Of a DNA stretch of 64,000 nt, positions 26,039 through 35,008 are shown piece after piece; positions within the stretch are counted from its first letter, which is position 1, and every line of letters begins with the position of its first letter. Where the stretch lies: the NCBI RefSeq assembly GCF_001267885.1, contig NZ_CP012382.1:5195001-5259000 (forward strand), in the 5' to 3' direction. The notes beneath the pieces were generated by a model. It was not told the origin of the DNA. It ran no database searches and worked only from the letters and a program-made list of their open reading frames with translations. The stretch is from Streptomyces ambofaciens ATCC 23877 (GTDB lineage: Bacteria > Actinomycetota > Actinomycetes > Streptomycetales > Streptomycetaceae). The position numbers and the translations under genes are program-made.

Positions 26039-26824
26039 ATGGTAGGGGCTCCACTGGACACCACCAGAGCCGACAGGGGAGGTGCGGCCGTTCCCGCGGA
26101 TCGGGGCGGAGTGCTGCGGCGCTTCCTCGGATCGGCAGGCAGGCCGAAATCCGTGAACGACACCGCTGCTGACCACAGCCACGCCAACCGCCCCTCGACG
26201 GGACACACCCAGACCGCGACCTTCTCCAGCGACGCGGACGGGCAGGCGTGGACTCCGCCCACCTGGGAGGAGATCGTCAGCACCCACAGCGGCCGGGTCT
26301 ACCGCCTCGCCTACCGCCTCACCGGCAACCAGCACGACGCCGAGGACCTCACCCAGGAGGTCTTCGTCCGCGTCTTCCGGTCGCTGTCGACCTACACGCC
26401 GGGCACCTTCGAGGGCTGGCTCCACCGCATCACCACCAATCTCTTCCTCGACATGGTGCGCCGCAAGCAGCGCATCCGCTTCGACGCGCTCGGTGACGAC
26501 GCGGCCGAGCGGCTTCCGAGCAGGGAGCCCAACCCGCAGCAGGTCTTCCACGACGCCCACTTCGACGCGGACGTCCAGCAGGCCCTCGACACCCTCGCGC
26601 CGGAGTTCCGCGCCGCCGTCGTCCTGTGCGACATCGAGGGGCTGTCGTACGAGGAGATCGCCGCGACCCTCGGCGTCAAGCTCGGCACGGTCCGCTCCCG
26701 GATCCACCGGGGCCGGTCCCAGCTGCGCAAGGCACTCGCGCACCGCGCTCCCAGGACACGTGCCGAGCGTCGTTCGTTCGCGGCCCGTGTTCCGGCACTG
26801 GGAGGAGGGGGCACGAGCGCGTGA
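26039..26824 (+). CDS. ECF RNA polymerase sigma factor (mycobacterial SigE-type)
   Basis: 261 aa. An Ala/Thr-rich N-terminal extension of about 75 residues precedes sigma region 2 ([28 protein letters not shown]). A linker and region 4 ([44 protein letters not shown]) follow. ATG 26039 has GAGGTGG just upstream; an ORF extension to 25934 is less likely. It is coupled (GTGA) to a zinc anti-sigma gene and followed by htrA and tatB, the order sigE-rseA-htrA-tatB of M. tuberculosis. I leave the symbol empty because sigE in Streptomyces names a different gene. Confidence 0.92.
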   Translation: MVGAPLDTTRADRGGAAVPADRGGVLRRFLGSAGRPKSVNDTAADHSHANRPSTGHTQTATFSSDADGQAWTPPTWEEIVSTHSGRVYRLAYRLTGNQHDAEDLTQEVFVRVFRSLSTYTPGTFEGWLHRITTNLFLDMVRRKQRIRFDALGDDAAERLPSREPNPQQVFHDAHFDADVQQALDTLAPEFRAAVVLCDIEGLSYEEIAATLGVKLGTVRSRIHRGRSQLRKALAHRAPRTRAERRSFAARVPALGGGGTSA

Positions 26825-27822
26825 GTGGGTCACGGCCTGAATCCGAGGGGCACCTCGCAGAGCAGCATCTGGGAGACCGACTCTCCGCCCTGGTGGACGG
26901 TGAGCTCGGTCATGACACGCGTGAGCGCGTTCTGGCGCACGTGGCCACCTGCCCGAAGTGCAAGGCGGAGGTCGACGCGCAGCGTCGGCTGAAGAACGTC
27001 TTCGCGGAAGCGGCTCCACCCGCCCCCTCCGAGAGCTTCCTGGCCCGCCTCCAGGGGCTGCCCGGTGGAGGCGACACGGACGGCGGTGGTTCACCGCTGA
27101 GCGGTAAGGGCTTCGGCACGGACTTCGGGGGCCTCGACGGGGTCTTCGGGACCGGGCGGGGCGAGCGTTTCGAGTTCGGCTACGCCCCCGCACGGACGCA
27201 CTCCTCGGTCCTGACGCCCTCGGCGCCGGGACGCGGCTTCCGTATCCACGACGTGGGCCGGCAGGAATCGGAGCGGCCGTCCTCGCGGGGGATGCGGTTC
27301 GCTTTCGCGGCCGCCGGAGCGGTGTCGCTGGCCGCGATCGCCCTGGGCGGTGTCACCGTCGGCATGCCGGACCCCACCACGGAGGCACGCGGCTCGGGCA
27401 ACGGCAGCAATGTGACTCCGACGCGCACCACCGGCGTCGGAGCGCTCACGAGCCACGAGAGCCAGCGCCGCCGAGCGGGCGGTCCGCTGCTCGGACAGGT
27501 CCAGGGCCAGCGGACGCTCGGCGACACCCCTGTCGCCCCCACCGCGATGTCGGCACCGCTGCTGCCCGGGCTGCCGACCCCCGCGGGCGCCGATCCGCGG
27601 CCGCGCACGCCGCGCGCGCCGACCACCGCGGAGACGGCCGGGGCCGCCGCGAGATCGCCGCTGATACGTCCGCTCGAAGCGGTCCCGCCCCTCGCCCTGA
27701 CCGCGTGGTCGATGGTGTCCGACCTCCGGCCCCCGGAGCTGCTCGCCGCACCCGTCCCCGATCCGGTGCCGTCCCCGTACCCGGCGGCCGCCCCCGGCGC
27801 CTCCCACCGTCCGGCTCACTGA
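26821..27822 (+). CDS. Zinc-binding membrane anti-sigma factor (RseA-like)
   Basis: 333 aa. The cytoplasmic N-terminus (residues 11-52) carries the ZAS zinc motif His40-x3-Cys44-x2-Cys47 (HVATCPKC), which in this family binds and inhibits the ECF sigma factor. One membrane helix lies at about 158-182. The extracytoplasmic C-terminus is Pro/Ala/Arg-rich without a defined domain and may sense envelope state. GTG 26821 overlaps the sigma stop codon (GTGA), typical of cognate pairs. Downstream lies htrA, so proteolytic control is plausible, as for mycobacterial RseA. Confidence 0.88.
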   Translation: MSGSRPESEGHLAEQHLGDRLSALVDGELGHDTRERVLAHVATCPKCKAEVDAQRRLKNVFAEAAPPAPSESFLARLQGLPGGGDTDGGGSPLSGKGFGTDFGGLDGVFGTGRGERFEFGYAPARTHSSVLTPSAPGRGFRIHDVGRQESERPSSRGMRFAFAAAGAVSLAAIALGGVTVGMPDPTTEARGSGNGSNVTPTRTTGVGALTSHESQRRRAGGPLLGQVQGQRTLGDTPVAPTAMSAPLLPGLPTPAGADPRPRTPRAPTTAETAGAAARSPLIRPLEAVPPLALTAWSMVSDLRPPELLAAPVPDPVPSPYPAAAPGASHRPAH

Positions 27823-27917
27823 CCGGGCTCTGCGCGCCGGCCCGGGAACCTGATTGAATCCGGGGTGGCGCCAGAGCCCTTGGGGCCGACGATCTGCGGC
27901 CGGCTGCGGGGGAGAAC

Positions 27918-30122
27918 ATGAACGAGGGGAAGCCCACGAAGGCGAAGTGGTGGTCTCGTCCCCGCTCGGCGGACGTGCCCGACGGTGACTTCGAACTGGA
28001 ACGCCCTCGCGCGGACCGCACCACCGGCACCGGTGACGTCGAGGCCGGCGACGGAGACTTCGAGCTGGAGCGCCCGGCACCGCGCCACGCGTCCGGCACG
28101 GGGGACTACGAGCTGGAGCGCCCGGCGCCCGGACCGGGCGAGGACACGTCGGCGGGCCCGGACAACCGCGCCGACCCGGACGCCGCCCCGCACGCGGATG
28201 CGGACGCGGACGGCGGCTCTCACCCGGGCGCACCGGCCCGGACCGGCCAGGACGGCGAAGCCGCCGCCGGCGCACCGGCCGGCCCCGTCGCCGACGCACC
28301 GGCCGCCGCCGGGCCTCTCACCGACGTACCGGCCGCCGTACCCGCCGCTCCCGGGCCCGTCACCGACGTACCGGCCGCTGCCGCACCGACTGCGGCCGGG
28401 TCTGTCATTGACGTACCGGCCGCCGTACCCGCCGCCCCCGGCCCTGCCGCAGACGCGCCGGCCCCCGCCGGGCCCCTCCCCGCCGCCCCCGGCCCTGTCA
28501 CGGATCCGCCCGTCACCGAGCGGCCCAAGCCGCTGCACGACCCCGACCCGTACAGCACCCCGCCGTACGGCGAGCCGGGCCCCTGGGCACCGGCTCCGCC
28601 CGTGCAGCACCCGGCGGCGGCGCCGGTGCCGGGAACCATGACCGAGGGACTCCCCGCAGGGGCGGTCCCCGGCCCGGCGTCGGCGGACGCCCCGTCGCCC
28701 GCTCCACCGGTGCACGGCCCGGCGGCGTCGGCGCCCGGCGGGCCCGTCGCGCACGCCGGGACAGCCCCGCCCGCGCCCGCGGGTGCGGCCCCCGATCCGG
28801 CGCCGGCGGACGCCCCGCCGCCGGCTCCGGTGACCGTCGCGGCGCCGTCCGCCGCGGTGACGGTGCCGGAGCAGGCGACGTACGCCGCTCCGGGAGCCGA
28901 CACGCCGGCCGCCGACCCGTGGCGGCGTTACGACCCCTGGGCCGCCTCGGCCGCCACCGCGTCCTGGCAGCAGAGCGGCGCGGCCGTGCCGACGCGGGAA
29001 CAGCGACGCAAGCGGACCAGGAAGGCGATCGTCGGCGCGGCACTGCTGATCGCCCTGGTCTCCGGCGGCATCGGCGGCGGCGTGGGCGCGTATCTGGAGC
29101 GCAACGGCGGTGTCGGGACCGTGGAGCTGCCCCAGGCCGGGAAGGAGGCCGCCGAGCGGGCGCCGGACAGCGTCGCGGGGATCGCCGCCCGGGCCCTGCC
29201 CAGCGTGGTGACCCTGCACGTGAGCGGCAGCGACGCGGCGGGCACCGGCACCGGGTTCGTACTCGACGACCGCGGTCACATCCTGACCAACAACCACGTC
29301 GTGGAGCCGGCCGGGCCGGGCGGCGGGATAACCGTCACCTTCGACAGCGGCGACACCGCCGAGGCCACGGTCGTCGGCCGCGACAGCGGATACGACCTCG
29401 CCGTGGTGAGGGTGAAGGGCGTCAGCGGCCTCACCCCCATGCCCCTCGGCAACTCCGACAACGTGCGGGTCGGCGACCCCGTCGTCGCGATCGGCGCCCC
29501 CTTCGACCTGGCCGGCACGGTCACCTCCGGCATCATCAGCGCCAGGGAGCGGCCCATCACGGCGGGCGGCGAGGAGGGCGACGGCAGTGACGTGTCGTAC
29601 GTCGACGCCCTGCAGACCGACGCGCCCATCAACCCCGGCAACTCCGGCGGCCCCCTCCTGGACTCACGGGGCCGGGTGGTCGGTATCAACTCCGCCATCC
29701 GGTCCGCCGGCAGCGGCAGCGCGGAGTCGGACGGCGGTCAGGCCGGCTCCATAGGGCTGGGCTTCGCCATCCCCATCAACCAGGGCAAGCGCGTCGCCGA
29801 GGAACTGATCAACACCGGCAAGGCCACCCACCCGGTCATCGGCATCACCCTCGACATGGCCTACACGGGCGACGGCGCCCGCGTGGGCACCCGCGGCAGT
29901 GGCGGCGGGCCCGCGGTCACCGCGGGCGGCCCCGGTGCCGAGGCCGGCATCAAGGCGGGGGACGTGATCACCGCGGTCGACGGACAGCGCGTCCACTCCG
30001 GCGAGGAACTCATCGTCAAGACCCGCGCCCACCGCCCCGGCGACCGCCTCGAACTGACGCTGGAGCGCGACGGCAGGGAGACGAACGTCTCACTGGTGCT
30101 CGGCTCCTCCGGCGGGGACTGA
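27918..30122 (+). CDS. htrA: HtrA/DegP-type membrane-anchored serine protease with PDZ domain
   Basis: 734 aa, envelope quality-control protease. The long cytoplasmic N-terminus starts with three FELERP-type repeats and continues as an Ala/Pro/Val-rich region (to about residue 360). A membrane helix lies at about 370-392. The trypsin-like domain has His460 (LTNNHVV), Asp493 (GYDLAVV) and Ser576 (NPGNSGGP). A PDZ domain at about 615-725 has GIKAGDVITAVDGQRV. ATG 27918 is preceded by GGGGGAGA. A GGGAACC motif at 27844-27850 resembles an ECF -35 box, but its -10 partner is not convincing. Third gene of the sigma/anti-sigma block. Confidence 0.92.
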   Translation: MNEGKPTKAKWWSRPRSADVPDGDFELERPRADRTTGTGDVEAGDGDFELERPAPRHASGTGDYELERPAPGPGEDTSAGPDNRADPDAAPHADADADGGSHPGAPARTGQDGEAAAGAPAGPVADAPAAAGPLTDVPAAVPAAPGPVTDVPAAAAPTAAGSVIDVPAAVPAAPGPAADAPAPAGPLPAAPGPVTDPPVTERPKPLHDPDPYSTPPYGEPGPWAPAPPVQHPAAAPVPGTMTEGLPAGAVPGPASADAPSPAPPVHGPAASAPGGPVAHAGTAPPAPAGAAPDPAPADAPPPAPVTVAAPSAAVTVPEQATYAAPGADTPAADPWRRYDPWAASAATASWQQSGAAVPTREQRRKRTRKAIVGAALLIALVSGGIGGGVGAYLERNGGVGTVELPQAGKEAAERAPDSVAGIAARALPSVVTLHVSGSDAAGTGTGFVLDDRGHILTNNHVVEPAGPGGGITVTFDSGDTAEATVVGRDSGYDLAVVRVKGVSGLTPMPLGNSDNVRVGDPVVAIGAPFDLAGTVTSGIISARERPITAGGEEGDGSDVSYVDALQTDAPINPGNSGGPLLDSRGRVVGINSAIRSAGSGSAESDGGQAGSIGLGFAIPINQGKRVAEELINTGKATHPVIGITLDMAYTGDGARVGTRGSGGGPAVTAGGPGAEAGIKAGDVITAVDGQRVHSGEELIVKTRAHRPGDRLELTLERDGRETNVSLVLGSSGGD

Positions 30123-30231
30123 ACCGGCGCACAGGTCCGACAAGGGGCCAGGAAGGCAAACAATTCGGAAAGCGCCCGCATACAGGTACTCGGGGCTCGC
30201 GGGACGGTACCGGTCGGACGGGATCGACGGG

Positions 30232-30237
30232 TACCGT
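30232..30237 (+). promoter_or_regulatory. Probable -10 box (TACCGT) for tatB
   Basis: TACCGT lies 33 bp before the GTG of tatB and gives a leader containing AAGGAG. It suggests that tatB has its own promoter besides any read-through from htrA. Confidence 0.4.
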
Positions 30238-30269
30238 GGGGGCGGCCCGGACATCCCAAGGAGCTTCAG

Positions 30270-30716
30270 GTGTTCAATGACATAGGCGCACTCGAGCTGG
30301 TGACACTCGTCGTCCTCGCCGTGCTCGTGTTCGGCCCGGACAAGCTCCCCAAGGTCATCCAGGACGTGACGCGGACCATCCGCAAGATCCGGGAGTTCTC
30401 GGACAGCGCCAAGCAGGACATCCGCCAGGAGCTGGGTCCCGAGTTCAAGGACTTCGAGTTCGAGGACCTCAACCCCAAGACGTTCCTCCGCAAGCAGCTG
30501 GACAACGACGACCTGGGGCTCAAGGAGATCCGCAACGGCTTCGACCTGAAGAAGGAGATGGCCGAGGTCACCGACGCGGTCCACGGCCGCGAGTCGGAGT
30601 CGTCCTCGTCGTCCGGTCCGTCCTCCTCGTCCGGCGCCACCGGCGGCCGCGTCGACATGGCGAAGAAGCCCGAGGCCCCCGACGACCGCCCGCCCTTCGA
30701 CGCGGACGCCACCTGA
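30270..30716 (+). CDS. tatB: Sec-independent (Tat) protein translocase subunit TatB
   Basis: 148 aa. The N-terminal membrane helix with the Tat hallmark (MFNDIGALELVTLVVLAVLV, then FGPDKLPKV) is followed by an amphipathic helix (VTRTIRKIREF) and a polar C-terminus with a Ser-rich run. It forms the twin-arginine substrate receptor with TatC, whose gene is not in this window. The GTG start is preceded by AAGGAG at proper spacing. Position after htrA is conserved in actinobacteria. The Phe-Gly-Pro motif and overall length distinguish TatB from TatA. Confidence 0.93.
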   Translation: MFNDIGALELVTLVVLAVLVFGPDKLPKVIQDVTRTIRKIREFSDSAKQDIRQELGPEFKDFEFEDLNPKTFLRKQLDNDDLGLKEIRNGFDLKKEMAEVTDAVHGRESESSSSSGPSSSSGATGGRVDMAKKPEAPDDRPPFDADAT

Positions 30717-30868
30717 GGCCACCCGGCGCGCCGCAGGCCGCCACGTTGCCCGATCCCCTCACCGAATGTGACGCGTATCACGCTCCGTTCGTGGCGTCCG
30801 GGGGCTGAAGTCGACGCTCGCGCGCCCCACGCGCCGGGCGCTTTCCCGGCTGTCGCCGGTGGTGTGGC

Positions 30869-30874
30869 TATGCT
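30869..30874 (+). promoter_or_regulatory. Probable -10 box (TATGCT) upstream of the 31-kb hypothetical gene
   Basis: TATGCT sits 87 bp before the ATG at 30962. The predicted leader carries GAGGAGG 12 nt before the start. The spacer after tatB (30717-30961) otherwise holds no gene. Confidence 0.35.
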
Positions 30875-30961
30875 GCCCGAGTTGTTGTGCGGACCGGACG
30901 AGTGCGCCCGAAGGGGGGCGGGCCGTTCCGTTCCGACGAGAGCGAGGAGGCGTCCGGGCAC

Positions 30962-31633
30962 ATGGAGACGACGAGTCAGGCGGTCGCGCAGACGCCGGGC
31001 ACGGAGGATGGACAAGAGGTCCCCTCCGGCCGGCGGACGATCGACGGCTATCTGCGTGCGCCCTTCCCGTGGTACGGCCTCGACGAGGCCTTCACGGGTC
31101 GGCGCTGGCTGATGCAGGTCGGCGCGGCGGCCGACGGAACCGTGGAGCACGGCTCGATCGGGCACGGCGACGAACCGTCGGTGCGCAACGAGCACGTGTC
31201 CGGTGACGACCAGGACGCCAAGGAGAAGTTCGCGGTCGTCGTGACCGTGGCGGCCAACCCCGACCGGCGCAGCGCCGACGGCACGGGCCTGCTGGAGGCC
31301 ACCTCGGTCTCCTCCGCGGCCTGGCTCGCCGGCGTGGGGCTGCTCTCCTTCACCTGGCCCGGCCAGATGGACCACTCGCTGCGCGACGACTGGCTGGAGC
31401 AGCAGACGGAGACCGCGTGGGTCCTCGCGGACGACCTGGAAGGGGCCGACTGGACGTCGCTGTCCCTCCCCGTGGACGGCGTGGCGACGCCCTTCCACTA
31501 CCGGGAGTCCGAGTTCGGCTGGGTGCTGGCCGGTTCCACCGAGCAGGGCGTCCACCTGGGGGCGTACGGCAGGGGGATGAGCGCCTACGGGCTGGCCTTC
31601 TCCGTCGTCAAGGACGTCGCCGCGTACGCCTGA
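30962..31633 (+). CDS. Conserved hypothetical protein, soluble
   Basis: 223 aa, no signal peptide and no membrane helix. It begins METTSQAVAQT, then TIDGYLRAPFPWYGLDEAF and WLMQVGAAADGTVEHGS, and ends AYGLAFSVVKDVAAYA. Many Trp/Asp/Glu residues suggest a compact globular fold, but I recognise no catalytic motif or known family. GAGGAGG lies slightly far (12 nt) before the ATG; an in-frame extension to 30887 would read through that site and is disfavoured. It is convergent with mrp and closed by a perfect hairpin. Confidence 0.75.
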   Translation: METTSQAVAQTPGTEDGQEVPSGRRTIDGYLRAPFPWYGLDEAFTGRRWLMQVGAAADGTVEHGSIGHGDEPSVRNEHVSGDDQDAKEKFAVVVTVAANPDRRSADGTGLLEATSVSSAAWLAGVGLLSFTWPGQMDHSLRDDWLEQQTETAWVLADDLEGADWTSLSLPVDGVATPFHYRESEFGWVLAGSTEQGVHLGAYGRGMSAYGLAFSVVKDVAAYA

Positions 31634-31643
31634 CGGCGGCCGC

Positions 31644-31689
31644 ACGGCATCGGGGGCGCCGTCCACCCGGACGGCGCCCCCGATGCCGT
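31644..31689. terminator. Bidirectional terminator (perfect 21-bp stem)
   Basis: Arms 31644-31664 and 31669-31689 are fully complementary with an ACCC loop, between the hypothetical gene and mrp. No T tract. Confidence 0.8.
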
Positions 31690-31708
31690 AGGAGAACGGC
31701 GCGGAACG

Positions 31709-32842
31709 TCAGAACTTGTTCTTCGGGGTGATCCCCAGCGACAGCCCCGACAGACCCCGCTGCCGTCCGCCGAGCTTCCCCGCGATCGCGCGCAGGGCCG
31801 CGCCCGCCGGGGAGTCCGGGTCGGACAGGACGACGGGCTTGCCCTCGTCGCCGCCCTCGCGCAGGCGGACGTCGATCGGGATGGAACCGAGGACCGGGAC
31901 CGAGGCGCCGGTCGTGCGGGTCAGGCCGTCGGCGACCGACTGCCCGCCCCCGGTACCGAAGACGTCGACCATCTCGCCGCAGTGCGGACAGGGCAGTCCC
32001 GACATGTTCTCGACCACGCCGACGATCTTCTGGTGGGTCTGGACGGCGATGGCGCCCGCCCGCTCGGCCACCTCGGCAGCGGCCTGCTGAGGGGTCGTCA
32101 CGACCAGGATCTCCGCGTTCGGCACGAGCTGCGCCACCGAGATCGCGATGTCGCCGGTGCCGGGCGGCAGGTCGAGCAGCAGGACGTCCAGGTCGCCCCA
32201 GTACACGTCCGCCAGGAACTGCTGGAGCGCGCGGTGCAGCATCGGGCCGCGCCAGACCACCGGCGCGTTGCCCGGGGTGAACATGCCGATCGAGATGACC
32301 TTCACCCCGTTGGCCGAAGGCGGCATGATCATGTTCTCGACCTGGGTGGGTCGCCCGTCGGCGCCCAGCATCCGCGGGACGGAGTGGCCGTAGATGTCGG
32401 CGTCGACGACGCCGACCTTCAGGCCGTCCGCCGCCATCGACGCCGCGAGGTTCACCGTCACCGAGGACTTGCCGACGCCGCCCTTGCCGGAGGCGACCGC
32501 GTACACCCGGGTGAGGCTGCCGGGCTTGGCGAACGGCACCTCGCGTTCCGTCTGGCCGCCGCGCAGGGCGGTGGCCAGCTCCTTGCGCTGTTCGTCGCTC
32601 ATCACGTCGAGTTCGACGTCGACGCGCGTGACGCCCTCGACGCGCGAGACCGCGTCGGTCACGCGCTGCGTGATGGTGTCCCTCATGGGGCAGCCGGAGA
32701 CCGTCAGGTACACGGCGACCGCGACCGCTCCGTCCGCGCCGATCTCCACCGACTTGACCATCCCGAGCTCGGTGATGGGCCGGTTGATCTCGGGGTCGTT
32801 CACCGTCGCCAGTGCTTCGCGCACCGCGTCTTCCGTAGCCAT
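31709..32842 (-). CDS. mrp: Mrp/ApbC family P-loop ATPase, iron-sulfur cluster carrier
   Basis: 377 aa. The N-terminal DUF59/MIP18-like domain (residues 1-90, NDPEINRPITELGMV, VSGCPMRDTI) is followed by the Mrp ATPase with the deviant Walker A SGKGGVGKSSVTVN. VVDADIYGHSVPRML and LLLDLPPGTGDIA follow, and the cluster-binding CPHC motif (SGLPCPHCGE) lies in the second half. Mrp proteins deliver Fe-S clusters to target enzymes in the cytoplasm. ATG 32842 lacks a ribosome site but has TACCAT six bases upstream, so the mRNA is probably leaderless. Orthologous in position to Rv1229c. Confidence 0.92.
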   Translation of the reverse strand: MATEDAVREALATVNDPEINRPITELGMVKSVEIGADGAVAVAVYLTVSGCPMRDTITQRVTDAVSRVEGVTRVDVELDVMSDEQRKELATALRGGQTEREVPFAKPGSLTRVYAVASGKGGVGKSSVTVNLAASMAADGLKVGVVDADIYGHSVPRMLGADGRPTQVENMIMPPSANGVKVISIGMFTPGNAPVVWRGPMLHRALQQFLADVYWGDLDVLLLDLPPGTGDIAISVAQLVPNAEILVVTTPQQAAAEVAERAGAIAVQTHQKIVGVVENMSGLPCPHCGEMVDVFGTGGGQSVADGLTRTTGASVPVLGSIPIDVRLREGGDEGKPVVLSDPDSPAGAALRAIAGKLGGRQRGLSGLSLGITPKNKF

Positions 32843-32848
32843 AGGACG

Positions 32849-32854
32849 ATGGTA
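32849..32854 (-). promoter_or_regulatory. -10 box of a leaderless promoter for mrp
   Basis: Minus-strand TACCAT, then CGTCCT, then the ATG at 32842. Confidence 0.55.
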
Positions 32855-32885
32855 CGGCGCCGCCCACGGGGCACGGAAAGCCCCG

Positions 32886-33485
32886 TCAACGGTCGTGTAC
32901 GTCACGCCCCGCCGACCGGTCCGCCGGGAATACCCCGCGATCCGGGTGGTGGCCGTTCTGCCGTTCCTCCAGGTCCCTGAGGACGTCCTGCAGCTCGGAG
33001 CGGATCCAGTCCCTCGTCGCGACCTCGCCCAGGCCGATGCGCAGGGCGGCGATCTCGCGCGTCAGGTACTCGGTGTCGGCGATCGAGCGCTCGTTCTGCT
33101 TGCGGTCCTGCTCGAGATTGACCCGGTCCCGGTCGTCCTGCCGGTTCTGCGCGAGCAGGATCAAAGGGGCCGCATAGGAAGCCTGTAGCGAGAGCATCAG
33201 CGTCAGGAAGATGAACGGGTACTCGTCGAAGCGCAGCCCGCTCGGCGCGGACACGTTCCACACCACCCAGCAGATGATGACGACCGTCATCCAGACGATG
33301 AACCGCCCGGTGCCCAGGAAGCGCGCCACGCGCTCCGACAGCCGGCCGAAGGACTCCGGGTCCCACTCGGGCAGCAGCCGGCGGCGCGGCGGCCGCGGCT
33401 GGTCCAGGCGGGTCCGGGCACGGGAGGCCGCCGTGGCTCCCGACGCCGCCCGCTCCCGGGGCGCACTCTCCCGCTCAGGCACCAT
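32886..33485 (-). CDS. DUF1003 membrane protein
   Basis: 199 aa. A basic, Arg/Pro-rich N-terminus of about 55 residues is followed by two membrane helices (RFIVWMTVVIICWVVWNV and YPFIFLTLMLSLQASYAAPLI). A cytoplasmic coiled coil (QDDRDRVNLEQDRKQNERS) contains the family's NRQDDRDR signature. Its ATG overlaps the end of the MgtE-like gene by 11 nt, so both are made together. DUF1003 has no proven function. The pairing with a membrane-less MgtE homologue suggests it provides the membrane part of a complex (inference). Confidence 0.85.
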   Translation of the reverse strand: MVPERESAPRERAASGATAASRARTRLDQPRPPRRRLLPEWDPESFGRLSERVARFLGTGRFIVWMTVVIICWVVWNVSAPSGLRFDEYPFIFLTLMLSLQASYAAPLILLAQNRQDDRDRVNLEQDRKQNERSIADTEYLTREIAALRIGLGEVATRDWIRSELQDVLRDLEERQNGHHPDRGVFPADRSAGRDVHDR

Positions 33486-34767
33486 CGGCGCTCACCTCCC
33501 CCGCGGCGTCCTCCAGGTGGTACTCGGTCTCCCGCCAGTCGTCGGGCAGCATGTGGTCCAGTACGTCGTCCACGGTCACCGCGCCCAGCAGCGACCCGGA
33601 GTCGTCCACGACCGGCGCCGCGACCATGTCGTAGGCGGCGAAGAACCCGGCGACCACGGGCAGCACGGCGTCCGGCTCCAGGGGTTGCAGGTCGGCGTCG
33701 ATGATCGAGCCGACCAGGGTGTACGGGGGATCGCGCAGCAGGCGCTGGAAGTGGACCGTGCCCAGGTACTTGCCGGTCGGGGTCTCCTCGGGCGGCCGGC
33801 AGACGTAGACCTGGGCCGCGTGCGCCGGGGAGAGGTCGGGATTGCGGATGCGGGCCAGGGCGTCCGCGACGGTCGCGTCGGGCCGCAGCACGATCGGCTC
33901 GGTCGTCATGAGACCGCCGGCCGTGTGCTCCTCGTACGCCATCAGGCGCCGCATGTCGGCCGCGTCGTCGGGCTCCATCAGGCTCAGCAGCCGCTCCTTG
34001 TCCGCCTCGGGCAGCTCGCCGAGCAGGTCGGCCGCGTCGTCGGGGTCCATCGCCTCCAGGACGTCCGCGGCGCGCTCCTCCTTCAGCTTGCCGAGGATCT
34101 CGATCTGGTCGTCCTCCGGCAGTTCCTCCAGCACGTCGGCCAGCCGGTCGTCGTCGAGGGCGGCGGCGACCTCGGCGCGGCGCTTGGCCGACAGGTGGTG
34201 CAGCACGTTGGCGAGGTCGGCGGGGCGGAGCTGCTCGAAGGTGGCGAGGAGGTTCTCGGCGCCCTGACCCTGCTCCTCCACGGAGAAGCCGGTGACGCCG
34301 GACCACTCGACGGTCAGCGTCTCGCCCTTGTTGCGCCGGAAGGCGCCGCTCTTCCTCCCCTTGCGGACGAAGACCTTGTCGATCTCCCAGTCCCGGCGGG
34401 CGGGCAGCTGCTGCACCGACAGGTCCAGGACGGTGACCTCCTCGCCGGTCTCCGTGAGGGTGACCCGCCGGTCGAGCAGCTCGCCGAAGACGAGGCGCTC
34501 GGTGGGCCGCTGCTCGAAGCGCCGGACGTTGAGGACCCCGGTGGTGATGACCTGACCGGACTCGATGCCGGTGACCCGGGTCATGGGCAGGAAGATGCGG
34601 CGGCGGGTGGTGAGTTCGACGACCAGCCCGAGCACCCGCGGGGGTTTGCGGCCGACGCGGAGCATGACGACCAGATCGCGGACGCGTCCCACCTGGTCAC
34701 CGGCCGGGTCGAAGACGGCGATGCCGGAGAGGTGGGAGACGAAGATCCGGGGGGCGCCCGCTGCCAT
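33475..34767 (-). CDS. MgtE-like protein without membrane domain (PRC barrel, MgtE_N, CBS pair)
   Basis: 430 aa. Order: a PRC-barrel-like N-terminus (IFVSHLSGIAVFDPAGDQVGR), a second PRC-like segment, the MgtE N-terminal helical domain at about 180-290 (LHHLSAKRRAEVAAAL, LEELPEDDQIEIL, DPDDAADLLGELPE), and two CBS domains (290-415; AGGLMTTEP, VVDDSGSLLGAV). The protein then stops: the five-helix Mg2+ channel domain of true MgtE is missing and no membrane helix is present. It is therefore a cytoplasmic Mg2+-sensor-like module, matching Rv1232c. ATG 34767 has AAAAGGAG upstream. Overlaps the DUF1003 gene. Confidence 0.9.
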   Translation of the reverse strand: MAAGAPRIFVSHLSGIAVFDPAGDQVGRVRDLVVMLRVGRKPPRVLGLVVELTTRRRIFLPMTRVTGIESGQVITTGVLNVRRFEQRPTERLVFGELLDRRVTLTETGEEVTVLDLSVQQLPARRDWEIDKVFVRKGRKSGAFRRNKGETLTVEWSGVTGFSVEEQGQGAENLLATFEQLRPADLANVLHHLSAKRRAEVAAALDDDRLADVLEELPEDDQIEILGKLKEERAADVLEAMDPDDAADLLGELPEADKERLLSLMEPDDAADMRRLMAYEEHTAGGLMTTEPIVLRPDATVADALARIRNPDLSPAHAAQVYVCRPPEETPTGKYLGTVHFQRLLRDPPYTLVGSIIDADLQPLEPDAVLPVVAGFFAAYDMVAAPVVDDSGSLLGAVTVDDVLDHMLPDDWRETEYHLEDAAGEVSADGA

Positions 34768-35008
34768 GGCCGCGGCTCCTTTTCGTAAGCGTGCGTCAGA
34801 GTGCGTGAGAGCTGATGCGTCAGGTGTCTCTTCCCGAATTGCCCGCTCGGACGGGCTTCAGGCTAGCCCGTCCCGAACGGCTCCGCCCTGGTGGGCGGTC
34901 CTAACGGACTGGCGCCGTCCGCCGTCCGCCGCCCCGGTACGCTGCGGTACGCCGCCCGGCCCTCCGGTCAGCTCCGTAGCCGCCCATGTCAGAAAGGCAG
35001 CCCCACCT

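Noticed and set aside
26039..26824. Naming the ECF sigma gene sigE
   Set aside because: It is the orthologue of mycobacterial sigE by context, but sigE in Streptomyces is a different cell-envelope sigma gene.
27844..27870. Second ECF promoter in front of htrA
   Set aside because: GGGAACC is present, but no CGTT/GTC-type -10 lies at 15-18 bp, so I mention it only as a possible remnant.
30767..30781. Crp-like half-palindrome GTGA-CGCGTA-TCAC after tatB
   Set aside because: Only four-base arms match and it lies about 190 bp from the next start; too weak to list as a binding site.
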